A DNA stretch of 64,000 bases from Fibrisoma montanum (GCF_003583365.1 NZ_QXED01000003.1:558001-622000); one strand, 5' to 3'. Positions 1 through 8,962 are shown, numbered from the stretch's first letter. Numbers and translations are program-made. The notes: generated by a model from the sequence alone, not told the origin.

Positions 1-313
1 CCAGCAGGGTCATCCGCGAATCGACCGTCAGCTTTCGGGCCGCGCCGTTGACCTTGAACGATACGTTCACGCCGTTTTCGATGGCCGCCGACGCAGGTTC
101 CGGGGCCGATGGTACGCTGAGCGGCCGGGTGAAGACCTGCTCCGCCACGGCCGAGTGAGCCGCCAGGAGCCCGCCACCGGCCAGCGTCATCAGTTTCAGG
201 AAATGGCGTCTGTTCACCCCCGTATCCAGAATTTCGTCCAGATCTTCGGGCATCAGGTCCTCAAACAGCTTCTTTTCGTCGTCGGTCAGTTGAGGGGTTT
301 GGTTGTCTTCCAT
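1..313 (-). CDS. Partial (2Fe-2S)-binding subunit of a xanthine/aldehyde dehydrogenase-type enzyme, Tat-exported
   Basis: The N-terminal 104 codons of a gene that runs off the left edge. Reading from the ATG at 311-313, an acidic leader of about 30 residues precedes a twin-arginine signal (RRHFLKLM, Arg35-Arg36) and a hydrophobic Ala/Gly stretch. Near residue 85 a ferredoxin-like fold begins (VNVSFKVNGAARKLTVDSR...TLL), the usual opening of the small 2Fe-2S subunit of molybdenum hydroxylases of the YagT/PaoA type. The cysteine ligands lie outside the window, so cluster binding is inferred from the family. The long leader before the Tat motif is common in Bacteroidota members. It is divergent from the esterase at 496. 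The FAD and molybdopterin subunits would be expected beyond position 1. Confidence 0.8.
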   Translation of the reverse strand, partial: MEDNQTPQLTDDEKKLFEDLMPEDLDEILDTGVNRRHFLKLMTLAGGGLLAAHSAVAEQVFTRPLSVPSAPEPASAAIENGVNVSFKVNGAARKLTVDSRMTLL

Positions 314-495
314 TAGGCACGAGTTGGGGGATAAAGTGTATGCAGGCAAAAGACCTGAGACGCTTATTTTTACACGGAGAGGTATACTAAACATAACTTA
401 TTATCAAGTTGATTGTTGTGCGGACGCATGGCCTGAGGGGATGTGGCCGACTGGCGGGCAAAAGTAGAAACGGCTTCGACCCAACTTCTAAGACC

Positions 496-1605
496 ATGCG
501 TTGCTCTGCTCTCTTCCGCTCGTTTCTGCCGGCCCATAAAGCCGTTACGGTCCTGCTCCTCGTCGGGACTCTGATCAGTACGTCGATTACGCCCGGATAC
601 GGCCAGACCACACCGGCCGGGACCGTCGAACGGATCAAGGTGCACGGCAAGGGTCTGGAAGGCAATCTGGCGGGCGATTCGCCGGATCGCGACGTATCGA
701 TTTACCTGCCCCCGAGCTATAAGACCGACAAGAAACGGCGCTACCCGGTCATCTACTTCCTGCACGGCTTTACGGACAGCGACGATAAGTGGTACGGCCT
801 GACAAAGCACTGGATCAACCTGCCCGCCGTGGTGGACAAGGCGCTGGCCGAGGGCAAAACGAAGGAGTTTATCATCGTGACGCCCAACGCCTACAACCGC
901 TACTTCGGGAGCATGTACTCCAACTCCGTAACGATTGGCAACTGGGAAGATTACGTAGCGAAAGAACTGGTAGCCTACATCGACAAGAACTACCGCACCC
1001 TGCCGCAAGCCGCCAGCCGCGGACTGGCCGGGCACTCGATGGGCGGCTACGGCACGATACGTATTGGGCAGAAGCACCCCGAGATATTCTCCAGTCTCTA
1101 CCTGCTCAGCCCCTGCTGCCTGATACCGGGCACAAACGGCCCCGGCAACCCCGAGATGGCGGCCCGACTGGAAGGCATCAAGACGCAGGCGGAGCTGGAA
1201 AAAGCCGATTTCTTCACCAAAGCCATGTTTGCCTCGGCGGCATCGTGGTCGCCGAATCCCGGCCAGGCCCCCTTCTATCTGGATTTGCCGGTGAAAGACG
1301 GCCAGCCGCAGCCGATGGTTACGGCCAGATGGACCGCCAACGCCCCCCTCGCTACGCTGGACCAGTACGTATCGAACATCCGGCAACTACGGGCGATGGC
1401 CTTCGATGCGGGTAACAAAGACGTGAGCATTGCGGCCAACATCAAAGTGCTGGACGGCATGCTGACTACGTACCAGATACCGCACACCTACGAAGAATAC
1501 GACGGCGACCATATCAACCGCATCGCCGAGCGCATCGAGCAGAAGATGCTGCCGTTCTTTAGCGGGAATCTGGTTGATGAAGAAATAAGAGCAGGAAGAA
1601 AGTAG
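496..1605 (+). CDS. Secreted esterase of the PF00756 (esterase D-like) alpha/beta-hydrolase family
   Basis: A 369-residue protein with a signal peptide ([12 protein letters not shown]...SITPGYGQ) and a full-length alpha/beta-hydrolase domain. [12 protein letters not shown] forms the oxyanion-side loop, GHSMGGYG carries the nucleophile Ser181, and His339 in the DGDHINR segment is the likely catalytic histidine. An in-frame ATG exists at 409, but it would put 29 non-hydrophobic residues before the signal peptide, so the start at 496 is preferred. The family hydrolyses acyl esters, including feruloyl/acetyl esters on polysaccharides and siderophore esters; the substrate cannot be read here. A second family member lies at 9278-10105. 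No operon partner is visible. Confidence 0.85.
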   Translation: MRCSALFRSFLPAHKAVTVLLLVGTLISTSITPGYGQTTPAGTVERIKVHGKGLEGNLAGDSPDRDVSIYLPPSYKTDKKRRYPVIYFLHGFTDSDDKWYGLTKHWINLPAVVDKALAEGKTKEFIIVTPNAYNRYFGSMYSNSVTIGNWEDYVAKELVAYIDKNYRTLPQAASRGLAGHSMGGYGTIRIGQKHPEIFSSLYLLSPCCLIPGTNGPGNPEMAARLEGIKTQAELEKADFFTKAMFASAASWSPNPGQAPFYLDLPVKDGQPQPMVTARWTANAPLATLDQYVSNIRQLRAMAFDAGNKDVSIAANIKVLDGMLTTYQIPHTYEEYDGDHINRIAERIEQKMLPFFSGNLVDEEIRAGRK

Positions 1606-1678
1606 TGAAGCAGACCTCGGTGTTACCTTACACTACTCTAATTTTAGTATCAAAAAGAAAAACGACTGGCTGGTTCGT

Positions 1679-1731
1679 ATTATAAGCTTGTATGCTTATA
1701 ATTGCCCATTATAAGCTTATAGCCTTATATT
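1679..1731. promoter_or_regulatory. Two tandem palindromic operator-like sites upstream of the SatD gene
   Basis: ATTATAAGC (1679-1687), 6-bp spacer, GCTTATAAT (1694-1702) is a perfect 9-bp inverted repeat. A second copy with the same geometry follows 29 bp downstream: ATTATAAGC (1708-1716), 6-bp spacer, then an imperfect right half at 1723-1731. The sites end just before the ATG at 1734, where a repressor would block initiation. The SatD protein has a C-terminal helix-turn-helix-like segment, so autoregulation is a reasonable inference. An alternative upstream ATG (1692) lies inside the first palindrome, which argues against it as the start. Confidence 0.7.
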
Positions 1732-1733
1732 GT

Positions 1734-2408
1734 ATGTCAACACCAGTTAGTAACGCACAATACGCAGTCTTAACGGGCGACATCGTAAACTCGTCTAAAC
1801 TCAACGTAACGGAGCGTGAAACGCTGCTAAGGTCTTTAACCAGCTTGTTTGACAAAGATCAGGAGGGAAGCGAAAATGACCTCAAGCTGAAGGTAACTTT
1901 CGAGATCTACCGGGGCGACAGCTTTCAAAGTTTGCTCGATATTCCCCAACAAGCCTTGCGGATTGCCCTGATCATTCGTACCTACTTACAAAGCCAGGTC
2001 AGTATCGATGATCGACTCATTGCTTCGGATGCTCGAATTGCCATCGGCATTGGGTCTGTAGACAGCGTCACTGCCACCCTGGCTGAGTCTAACGGCGAAG
2101 CATTTCGCTTTTCCGGTCGTTTACTCGACACCCTTAAGAAAGAGCCTAACCAGATCGCTATCAAAAGTCGGCAACAAACACTCGACGATGAGCTGAATAC
2201 AGCGTTGGTTTTGCTGGAAGGTATTATCGGTAAATGGACCGCCTTACAAGCGGAAGTCGTTTACTACAAATTACAGAACCATACGGAGGTTCACATCGCC
2301 GAACTACTTAAGGTGAAGCAGCCGGCCATCAATCAACGGGCCAAAGCAGCCTCCTGGGTAGCCATTGAGCGCCTATTGATCCGCTTTCAGGATTTACTGA
2401 CACCGTAA
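1734..2408 (+). CDS. SatD-family protein with C-terminal HTH
   Basis: A 224-residue protein of the SatD family (PF16264). The opening YAVLTGDIVNSSKL is the family signature; its middle part (TFEIYRGDSFQSLLD, ARIAIGIGSVD, SNGEAFRFSGRLLD) resembles a degenerate nucleotide-cyclase-like fold. The last about 45 residues (HIAELLKVKQPAINQRAKAA) look like a sigma-70 region 4/LuxR-type helix-turn-helix, suggesting DNA binding. The start at 1734 is chosen because the ATG at 1692 lies within the palindromic site. The stop is 6 bp before the DUF3307 gene, so the two are an operon, a pairing I associate with this family. The pair is visibly more AT-rich than its neighbours, hinting at transfer. Molecular function is not established. 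Confidence 0.8.
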   Translation: MSTPVSNAQYAVLTGDIVNSSKLNVTERETLLRSLTSLFDKDQEGSENDLKLKVTFEIYRGDSFQSLLDIPQQALRIALIIRTYLQSQVSIDDRLIASDARIAIGIGSVDSVTATLAESNGEAFRFSGRLLDTLKKEPNQIAIKSRQQTLDDELNTALVLLEGIIGKWTALQAEVVYYKLQNHTEVHIAELLKVKQPAINQRAKAASWVAIERLLIRFQDLLTP

Positions 2409-2414
2409 CATCAC

Positions 2415-3167
2415 ATGACGCAATTCTTTACCGCTGACGAAAATGCTCTTTTCTTTAGGCTTCTACTATCCCATCTGCTAACCGATTTTGTCTTGCAGCC
2501 AACCTCCTGGGTTCTTCACAAACAGCAGAAGCTACATCGCTCAAAATACCTGTACTGGCATAGCCTGGTGGCGGGTATCCTGGCATACGTATTTGTAGGT
2601 TTCTGGGCAGTTGTTTCGCTAATTGTATTTGTGGGTATAACCCATGGACTGATTGACTACCTGAAACTACGATTCGGCGGTCCGCAACCGTTACGTCCGT
2701 TTCTCATCGATCAGGTGGCCCACGTTTGTGTTCTGTTACTCGTCTGGCTCTGGCTAACGGATAATTGGATCGACCTGGGCAGACTCGTCAGGTCAGCCCT
2801 AACTGAACAGCGTGTCGTAGCGGTTCTGAGCGGCTACCTGATCTGTACGACACCGATCGGCTTTATTGTTGGCATGGCTACCAGCAAGTGGCAACGTCAA
2901 CTGATTGATCCGCTTAACCCATCGGCATCCGATTCCTTAGATGATGCTGGTAAATGGATAGGCATTGCCGAACGGGTGCTTATTTTCTCATTTGTTCTGC
3001 TTAACCAGTATGAAGCTATTGGTTTTCTGATCGCGGCAAAGTCGTTGCTTCGGTTCCGGGAAGGCGAGAAAGCCGCCAAGCAATCGGAATACGTACTGGT
3101 TGGAACGTTGCTGAGTTATAGTATGGCTATCCTGATCGGCTTGATGACGAAGTTGGTCATCGAATGA
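2415..3167 (+). CDS. DUF3307 integral membrane protein
   Basis: A 250-residue polytopic membrane protein matching DUF3307 (PF11750). Near the N-terminus, LLLSHLLTDFVLQPTSWV is followed by KYLYWHSLVAGILAYV and THGLIDYLKL, the conserved His/Asp-containing segments of the family. About six hydrophobic helices are visible. The C-terminal half (GKWIGIAERVLIFSFVLL, GFLIAAKSLLRF) corresponds to the extended form found in Bacteroidota. It directly follows the SatD gene and is probably co-transcribed under the palindromic sites at 1679-1731. The conserved His and Asp residues in helices could point to a catalytic or metal role, but no activity is known to me. Confidence 0.8.
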   Translation: MTQFFTADENALFFRLLLSHLLTDFVLQPTSWVLHKQQKLHRSKYLYWHSLVAGILAYVFVGFWAVVSLIVFVGITHGLIDYLKLRFGGPQPLRPFLIDQVAHVCVLLLVWLWLTDNWIDLGRLVRSALTEQRVVAVLSGYLICTTPIGFIVGMATSKWQRQLIDPLNPSASDSLDDAGKWIGIAERVLIFSFVLLNQYEAIGFLIAAKSLLRFREGEKAAKQSEYVLVGTLLSYSMAILIGLMTKLVIE

Positions 3168-3270
3168 TACATCTGGTAGTTACGAGTTGACTCCTGGCTC
3201 AAAATGTCCGCTCTTTGGCTCGCAGGGAAGCTGAGCATGGCCTACTTTTACAGCCTGACTCAGCCAAGCC

Positions 3271-4239
3271 ATGTCGCCTACTCAGCAAGTCATCTTTGTC
3301 GTACCACCCCATGTACACGTACTGGACCTGACGGGACCGGTTCAGGTGTTCTACGAAGCCGCTGAGTATGGTGCGCCCTATCAGTTACGCTACTGCTCGT
3401 TTCAGCATCAGGTGGTTAGCTCAGCTGGACTGGCGATGGGGCCGGTGCTGCCGTTGACGGACGTGCATCCCCAACCCGGCGATCTGATCTTCGTACCGGG
3501 GATGGACATGGCCTACATCCGGTCGGCGGAATTCAGGGCGGAGATTGATTTTTTGACCTGGCTCCGGGAGCAGCACTGCCAGGGCGTAACGATCTGCTCC
3601 GTCTGTACGGGTGCGTTCGTGCTCGCTCAGGCCGGGCTCCTGGATGGCCGAAAATGTACCACCCACTGGAAACGCCTGGACGAACTGCAAACAACGTATC
3701 CCCGGATCGTTACCCAGCCCGACCGCCTGTTCGTGAACGATGGCGGTATCTACACCAGCGCGGGCATAACGGCTGGCATCGACCTGGCCCTGGCGATACT
3801 GGAAGAACAGCAGGGCCCGCTGTTTGCGTCGAAAATAGCCCGCGAACTGGTTGTGTATCAACGGCGCGGCCCCGAGCATTCGCAGAAAAGCGTGTACCTC
3901 GATTACCGCAACCACATGAACGTAGCCGTTCATCAGGTGCAGGACTGGCTGATTACCAATCTGAAAACCAGGGCTACGTTAGACGAACTCGCCGAGGTGG
4001 CCGGTATGAGTACCCGTAACCTAACGCGCACCTTTCGGAAAGAAACCGGCATTTCCATTCATGTCTACACCACCCTGCTCCGGCTGGAACTGGCCCGAAC
4101 CCTGCGGCACAATCCCGGCATGACCATGGAAGCTATCGCCGAAAAGTGCGGATTCCAAGACGCCCGCCAGCTCCGCCGTATCTGGCAGAAAGACGATTCA
4201 AAAACACGTTCAACTCCTTTGTTTCAACGTAATGCATAA
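3271..4239 (+). CDS. GlxA-type transcriptional regulator (DJ-1/PfpI domain plus AraC HTH)
   Basis: A 322-residue two-domain regulator. Residues about 6-175 are a DJ-1/PfpI-like amidotransferase fold (VIFVVPPHVHVLDLTGPVQ, ICSVCTGAFVLAQAG with the elbow Cys112, CTTHWKRLDEL). Residues about 225-315 form an AraC-type double helix-turn-helix (RATLDELAEVAGMSTRNLTRTF, TMEAIAEKCGFQDARQLRRIW). Such proteins usually act as one-component transcription activators whose DJ-1 domain senses a small molecule. Its last codons overlap the next gene by 8 bp, so it is translationally coupled to another DJ-1 protein. That suggests regulator and enzyme/sensor share a ligand; this is inference. Confidence 0.85.
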   Translation: MSPTQQVIFVVPPHVHVLDLTGPVQVFYEAAEYGAPYQLRYCSFQHQVVSSAGLAMGPVLPLTDVHPQPGDLIFVPGMDMAYIRSAEFRAEIDFLTWLREQHCQGVTICSVCTGAFVLAQAGLLDGRKCTTHWKRLDELQTTYPRIVTQPDRLFVNDGGIYTSAGITAGIDLALAILEEQQGPLFASKIARELVVYQRRGPEHSQKSVYLDYRNHMNVAVHQVQDWLITNLKTRATLDELAEVAGMSTRNLTRTFRKETGISIHVYTTLLRLELARTLRHNPGMTMEAIAEKCGFQDARQLRRIWQKDDSKTRSTPLFQRNA

Positions 4240-5110
4240 GCTCATGAACCGCATCCGTCGCTACCGTTTCCTCCTGCTTGTTGCCGGCTGGCTGATTACT
4301 CCCTGCTCCCCGCTGTGGTCGCAGAAAGTAAGGGTGAAAGACAACCTGATGGCGTATTACTGCGAACCCTGCGGGAGTGCATGCGATCTCGAACGACACG
4401 ACAAGCCCGGCAGGTGTCAGCACTGCGGTATGCCCCTTATCAAACGCAGCGTTGCTCTCATAGACTCACTGGCGCGCAACCAGAAGCAAGTCAGGAAGCG
4501 GAACGTGGCCATTTTCATTCACGACGGGGTCGAGATTCTGGATTTCGCGGGTCCCAGCGAGGTCTTTGCCGCCACGGAGGGGTTTACCGTCTACACGGTG
4601 TCGCTCAGCAAAGAGCCGATTATCAGCCAGGGTTTCGTAAAAATTATCCCGACGTATGATCTGACCGACTGCCCCAGACCCGACATCGTGGTTTTGCCGG
4701 GTGGTAAGACCGGTCCGTTCCTCAACAATAAGCCGCTTATCGACTGGATCAAACGCTGCTCCGAACAGGCCGAGGTAATGCTGTCCGTTTGTACGGGAGC
4801 CGGGCTGCTGGCTAAAGCGGGCCTGCTGGATGGAAAACAGGCGACTACGTTTCATTCGTACATTGAGCCGCTGCAACGGGCAACGCCCAAAGCCCGGATT
4901 CTGCGCGACACGCGCTTTGTCGACAATGGCCAGATTATCACCACGGCGGGGGTATCGGCCGGTATTGACGGGGCGCTGCACGTAGTGGCCAAACTGAAAG
5001 GACTGGCCGCAGCCACCCAAACCGCCCGCTACATGGAATATGACAAGTGGAAACCAGACGAGGGATTAGTCGTGAAGCAACCGGGCAAGGTGGCGGCAGA
5101 TACCAGGTAG
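4232..5110 (+). CDS. Exported DJ-1/PfpI protein with N-terminal heavy-metal-binding motif
   Basis: A 292-residue protein. A signal peptide (MNRIRRYRFLLLVAGWLITP...) is followed at about residues 39-70 by a cysteine-rich segment, YYCEPCGSACD then GRCQHCGMPL, like the short heavy-metal-binding domain found on copper/cation efflux proteins. Residues about 88-260 are a DJ-1/PfpI domain (NVAIFIHDGVEILDFAGPSEV, SVCTGAGLLAKAG with elbow Cys187, TTFHSYIEPLQ). The DJ-1 part is closest to the sensor half of GlxA regulators but has no HTH and is predicted to leave the cytoplasm. An alternative start at 4244 would remove the overlap with the upstream gene. A metal-linked or redox-linked periplasmic role is inference. 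Confidence 0.75.
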   Translation: MHKLMNRIRRYRFLLLVAGWLITPCSPLWSQKVRVKDNLMAYYCEPCGSACDLERHDKPGRCQHCGMPLIKRSVALIDSLARNQKQVRKRNVAIFIHDGVEILDFAGPSEVFAATEGFTVYTVSLSKEPIISQGFVKIIPTYDLTDCPRPDIVVLPGGKTGPFLNNKPLIDWIKRCSEQAEVMLSVCTGAGLLAKAGLLDGKQATTFHSYIEPLQRATPKARILRDTRFVDNGQIITTAGVSAGIDGALHVVAKLKGLAAATQTARYMEYDKWKPDEGLVVKQPGKVAADTR

Positions 5111-5122
5111 TCGGCCCAAGGG

Positions 5123-5180
5123 AACGGTCAAAACCGATGTAGCAGGTCTTGTGAGCCTACCCACGTCGGTTTTGACCGTT
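5123..5180. terminator. Intergenic hairpin between convergent genes
   Basis: A perfect 15-bp inverted repeat (5123-5137 and 5166-5180, AACGGTCAAAACCGA) with a 28-bp loop lies between the DJ-1 gene and the convergent lipoprotein gene. There is no strong T-run, so it may be a weak bidirectional terminator or another folded element. Confidence 0.45.
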
Positions 5181-5232
5181 TCAGCAGTAATCGGCGTAAG
5201 TTTAGCCAGACGTTTAACAGACAACGTTGATC

Positions 5233-5445
5233 CTATTTGTTACGGCAGGATACCAGGGCGGTTTCAGATTGTGCTTTTACATCCTTTACGTACTGGTCCA
5301 TCTCGGCCTTATTGCAAAACTCCTTTGTCTGGCGCGACGGTTGCGTGGTTGAATAAACGTCGCAAACGTAGCAGGTGGCGTTAATCTTATCGGGCTGGCA
5401 GGACGATCCGGCGACCAGCATCAAAAACACAAATAAACGTTTCAT
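5233..5445 (-). CDS. Small cysteine-containing lipoprotein, unknown
   Basis: A 70-residue protein with a short signal sequence and a plausible lipobox ending at Cys16 (MKRLFVFLMLVAGSSC). The mature part has further cysteines (CYVCDVYSTT, FCNKAEM, SCRNK), suggesting disulfides or metal binding in the periplasm. The reading frame extends upstream to 5634, but the lipoprotein signal marks 5445 as the real start. It is convergent with the DJ-1 gene. I do not recognise the family. Confidence 0.6.
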   Translation of the reverse strand: MKRLFVFLMLVAGSSCQPDKINATCYVCDVYSTTQPSRQTKEFCNKAEMDQYVKDVKAQSETALVSCRNK

Positions 5446-5754
5446 CGTATTGAGCGTTGTGAGCGGGCGAAATAAGCGGATCGCAAAGCTGTTTTCCACC
5501 CTACGCTCTATGCACTGGAAAATATGGTGGCCGGATTGCGCAAAAACCGACCTCAACTGCGTATCAACACAACCTGAACCAGTAGAAGATGCTTCCATCA
5601 GTGGGGCTAAAAAGACAGTTGGCTGGTGAGCCATGCCTTCGATTATTCAGACGGGCAGGGTTACAAACTACTTTCCCAGGAAGCCGCTAACTCAAAACTT
5701 TCGACCTAGCGTTCTGATAATCAATAGATTTATTCAACCTATCGATTACAGCAT

Positions 5755-7446
5755 ATGAAGAAAGTTTTACAGATACTCACCCTGCTGAGCTTCATCCAGC
5801 ACCCGCTTTCACTCTGGGCGCAGTTTGGCCCGGCTGAACCAACGTCATTCTATATTGCGCGGGTGAAAGACATTAATCCCGTTTATAGCACGGGTGGCCC
5901 CAGTTGGTTAACTGATCTGAATGGCGTACTCTATTTCACGGCCGAAAACGGAGTCAATGGCCGGGAGCTCTGGAAGTCTGACGGAACCGAAGCCGGAACT
6001 GTACAGGTTAAAAATATCAACCTCAACGGGAGTTCAAATCCGTATAACCTTATTAATTACTCAGGCGTTCTGTTTTTTTCGGCCGATAATGGGAGTGTAG
6101 GCCGGGAATTATGGAAGTCCAACGGCACAGCGGCAGGCACCGAACTGGTTAAGAACATAAACCCGTCCGGTGATTCTGACCCCAGTGGTCCTGTTGTGAT
6201 GAACAACATACTTTACTTTTTTGCCGATAATGGGACAGACGGCCGCGAACTATGGCGGTCCAATGGCACATCGGCGGGAACGTACCAGGTGAAAGACATC
6301 AACCCAGCCGGCGATGGCGTGACCCTGTTTGGTGAGTGGGCTGGGTTAAACGTTATGAACGGTGTTCTGTATTTCGTGGCTCAGGACGCGAGTGGTCCGG
6401 GGCTCTGGCGATCCGACGGAACAACGGCCGGCACCTACCAGATTCACTCACTATCTGCCTTGACGATTGCTGGCGTTATTCAGGCATTGACCCCACAGCA
6501 TTTGACGGTGGTTGGTGGGCAGCTTTACTTTTTTTACCAGTACATCGACTCAGCCGACACCTTTAAGAACCGACTTTACAAAACAAACGGCAGTCCTGGT
6601 TCAGCAACCCACGTGCAGACGCTTTCGGGAACAGTGCACGAAACCATAGCCTTTACGAGTAAACTCTTTTTTACGACGGATACCGGAAACAGCGACGAGC
6701 TTTGGTTTTCTGACGGTACGCCACCTGGAACGCAGCGCTTGAAAAATACGAATCCATTTGGCGACGATCGGGTTTTCCAACTTACAACCGTGGGAAATAC
6801 CCTGTTTTTTGGCGGCCAGAACGGACCGGATAACTTTTGTTTATGGAAAACAGACGGAACAACGGCCAACACAGTTATCGTAAAGGAATTGTACCCGTCC
6901 AACCTGAATGCTGTCAATGGGAAACTCTTTTTCAATGGTCCGGGAAGTCCCGGCCTGGGCGGCCCAGAGCCCTGGATTTCAGACGGCACCACCTCGGGTA
7001 CCCGCCTGTTGAAAGATCTGAATCCATACGGACCGTCGGTGGGAACCACGCCTTTTGTGGAATCAGGCAACCGTGTATTTTTCGCGGCTCTTGAAAGCGA
7101 CCACGGTGTTGAACTGTATAAGTACGTCCCCTGTACGTTTTGTCCGGTCGGAGGCCGGGAGGCTGCCGATTTACCGACAGAAACCCCCAGCAGCCTGCAA
7201 CTCCAGGTGCAGCAGAATCCGATTCTCGGAAAAACGTTAACGGTTGATGTCAGTTGGGACACCGGTCAACCGGTACAGCTAAGTCTGACGGACCTACAGG
7301 GGCGTATTCTGGAAACGCGACGTTTGTCAGGCCATCAGGAGAAGCAGCGACAGGTTCTGGAGGTAGGCCACCTGCCAGCCGGTTTGCTATTGCTGCGGGC
7401 CAGTACCGCGGATCAGCAACGGGTTATCCGTCTCTGGAAACCCTGA
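5755..7446 (+). CDS. Secreted ELWxxDGT-repeat protein with type IX secretion tail
   Basis: A 563-residue protein. After a signal peptide (MKKVLQILTLLSFIQHPLSLWAQ) come about eight repeats of roughly 45-60 residues, each with a W+SDGT/NGT core (GRELWKSDGTEAGT, GRELWRSNGTSAGT, DELWFSDGTPPGT, FCLWKTDGTTANT, PEPWISDGT) and an LYFxA strand. This is the ELWxxDGT repeat, expected to form a beta-propeller-like surface. The last about 80 residues (LQVQQNPILGKTLTV, GRILETRRL, LPAGLLLLRA, QRVIRLWKP) match a T9SS sorting domain, so the protein should be sent to the cell surface or outside. The substrate is unknown. It stands alone, 110 bp after a region with no other gene. Confidence 0.85.
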   Translation: MKKVLQILTLLSFIQHPLSLWAQFGPAEPTSFYIARVKDINPVYSTGGPSWLTDLNGVLYFTAENGVNGRELWKSDGTEAGTVQVKNINLNGSSNPYNLINYSGVLFFSADNGSVGRELWKSNGTAAGTELVKNINPSGDSDPSGPVVMNNILYFFADNGTDGRELWRSNGTSAGTYQVKDINPAGDGVTLFGEWAGLNVMNGVLYFVAQDASGPGLWRSDGTTAGTYQIHSLSALTIAGVIQALTPQHLTVVGGQLYFFYQYIDSADTFKNRLYKTNGSPGSATHVQTLSGTVHETIAFTSKLFFTTDTGNSDELWFSDGTPPGTQRLKNTNPFGDDRVFQLTTVGNTLFFGGQNGPDNFCLWKTDGTTANTVIVKELYPSNLNAVNGKLFFNGPGSPGLGGPEPWISDGTTSGTRLLKDLNPYGPSVGTTPFVESGNRVFFAALESDHGVELYKYVPCTFCPVGGREAADLPTETPSSLQLQVQQNPILGKTLTVDVSWDTGQPVQLSLTDLQGRILETRRLSGHQEKQRQVLEVGHLPAGLLLLRASTADQQRVIRLWKP

Positions 7447-7472
7447 CTTATCGACACAGCAGCCATGTACAG

Positions 7473-7507
7473 CAGGAAGACCCCAGTTTCTCTACGGTGT
7501 CTTCCTG
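7473..7507. terminator. Hairpin overlapping the 3' end of the SGNH hydrolase gene
   Basis: Inverted repeat CAGGAAGAC (7473-7481) / GTCTTCCTG (7499-7507) between two convergent genes, flanked on the right by a short T-run (GTTTG). Probably a shared transcription stop. Confidence 0.5.
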
Positions 7508-8430
7508 TTTGACAATAAAGCCCTTATCTGCCCTTCAATCTCTTCGTACGTCTGCCGGGCTTCGGTAATCGGCACGCCCGGTGCCATCTCGGGGCGCTTG
7601 TGGCCCGTGGCCCGGAGCCACGCGTTTTTCATGACGTTCTGGCGCCGGGCCACTAACGTAAAAATAGCCTGTCCCTGCGGCCGGTCCGCCAGAGCTTCCT
7701 CTACAGACTCCGCCGACTCCACCGGCTCGCCCAGGTACAACAAAACCGGTTTGGCCATCAGCCAGTGGCCCAGCTCGCCGGGATGAACACCGTCCTTCGC
7801 CAGCTTGAACGTGGAGTCGGTCTGCCGTTTTTCCTCCAGGTAGCGGGTCATGGGAAAATGAATATCGGCCACCTCCCACCGGAGCGAATCGCGCTGCGCC
7901 AGCAGCCAGGTCGAATACGCATCCAGCGTCCGGTTGTAGCCCTGCGTCCCCAGCTTCGGGTGGTCATGGACCGGGGGCGTCAGGAAAATGATGCGTTTGG
8001 CGCCGGCCTTCTCCAGTTCGGTGTGCAGCCACTTCATCCCCTCGCGGTAGGGCCTGAATCGCTCTTCGGCCAGGGGCATACTGATGCCGTCGTTCATGCC
8101 GTAGCAGGCAAACACCACGTCGGGCTTCGCCTGGGCCAGCACCCGGCTGAGCCGCTCGTGCAGATCGGGCCGGGGAAACCGCCCGTCGGCGTGGTTCGGT
8201 TCACTCAGGCCCGACACCGTTTCGCTGGGCAGTCCGACGTTGATAAATTCGTAGTGCTGCTTCGGGTAATGGGTTACTAGATAGGCTTCAATAACGGCCA
8301 CGTACGTACCGGCATACGTGATGCTGTTGCCCAGAAACAACACCCGCTTCGTACGTTTTGGAAACGGCTTAGCCAGCACCCAGGTCAGGGTACCGATCAG
8401 AACAAGCAACAGGAGAGTTATTTTTTTCAT
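7492..8430 (-). CDS. Secreted SGNH/GDSL hydrolase
   Basis: A 312-residue protein with a signal peptide (MKKITLLLLVLIGTLTWVLA). The SGNH blocks are visible: block I VLFLGNSITYAG with nucleophile Ser36, the later GMNDG segment with the oxyanion Asn, and block V KDGVHPGELGHWLMA with the catalytic Asp-x-x-His. These enzymes are lipases, esterases or carbohydrate deacetylases; the exact substrate cannot be told. The C-terminal about 90 residues (AIFTLVARRQNVMKNAWLRATGHKRP...) extend beyond the core domain. It is convergent with the ELWxxDGT gene. Confidence 0.85.
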   Translation of the reverse strand: MKKITLLLLVLIGTLTWVLAKPFPKRTKRVLFLGNSITYAGTYVAVIEAYLVTHYPKQHYEFINVGLPSETVSGLSEPNHADGRFPRPDLHERLSRVLAQAKPDVVFACYGMNDGISMPLAEERFRPYREGMKWLHTELEKAGAKRIIFLTPPVHDHPKLGTQGYNRTLDAYSTWLLAQRDSLRWEVADIHFPMTRYLEEKRQTDSTFKLAKDGVHPGELGHWLMAKPVLLYLGEPVESAESVEEALADRPQGQAIFTLVARRQNVMKNAWLRATGHKRPEMAPGVPITEARQTYEEIEGQIRALLSNRKTP

Positions 8431-8569
8431 CAGGAATGGCAGCCACCCGAATCAGTTTACCGCGCTACCGGGCTATGTACCCGACAGACCAGCGGGTCAG
8501 GTCTACGGGAAAAGCATCGACAGCCGCCAATCTAACCGCAACCCACGTAGTGCAACGCTCCCGAACGAG

Positions 8570-8962
8570 CTACTTCGTTTTCTGCACGACGATGCCTCCC
8601 TCAAAAATCTGCTGCCACCGCCACAAAACCCGGCTTTGGTCGCGCTTCAGGCTAAACAGCGGCTGATTGATATTCACCCGATCCCTGGCGTAGAACGCGC
8701 CGTCTTTGACTGAGCGGAAATACACGTTCAACGTAGCCGGATGGCCGGTTGCGACGCACTCCAGCGTATAGTGCGTCTGAATACCCTCGGCGTGCACCTC
8801 GCACAGATTCAGGCCTTTGTACTTGTCCCGGACGGTGATGGTGTACGTCACGCCCTCCCGGTGTTCTCCCGACCATGTCCCCAGCCACCCGTCGGTTTTC
8901 TGAGCGCTGAACAGCCCCACCGAAGCCAGCAACACACCCACAATCAAACCAAATTTTACCAT
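8570..8962 (-). CDS. Secreted protein of unknown function, 130 aa
   Basis: A signal peptide (MVKFGLIVGVLLASVGLFSA) is followed by a small beta-rich domain (WLGTWSGEHREGVTYTITVRD, CEVHAEGIQTHYTLECVATG, LKRDQSRVLWRWQQIFEGG). The length and the alternating strands suggest a lipocalin-like or DUF5991-like barrel, but I cannot confirm the family. It sits between the SGNH hydrolase and a small membrane protein on the same strand, with gaps that do not force an operon. Confidence 0.65.
   Translation of the reverse strand: MVKFGLIVGVLLASVGLFSAQKTDGWLGTWSGEHREGVTYTITVRDKYKGLNLCEVHAEGIQTHYTLECVATGHPATLNVYFRSVKDGAFYARDRVNINQPLFSLKRDQSRVLWRWQQIFEGGIVVQKTK

Noticed and set aside
370-1386. 338-codon open frame on the minus strand
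   Set aside because: Antisense to the esterase with a catalytic triad.
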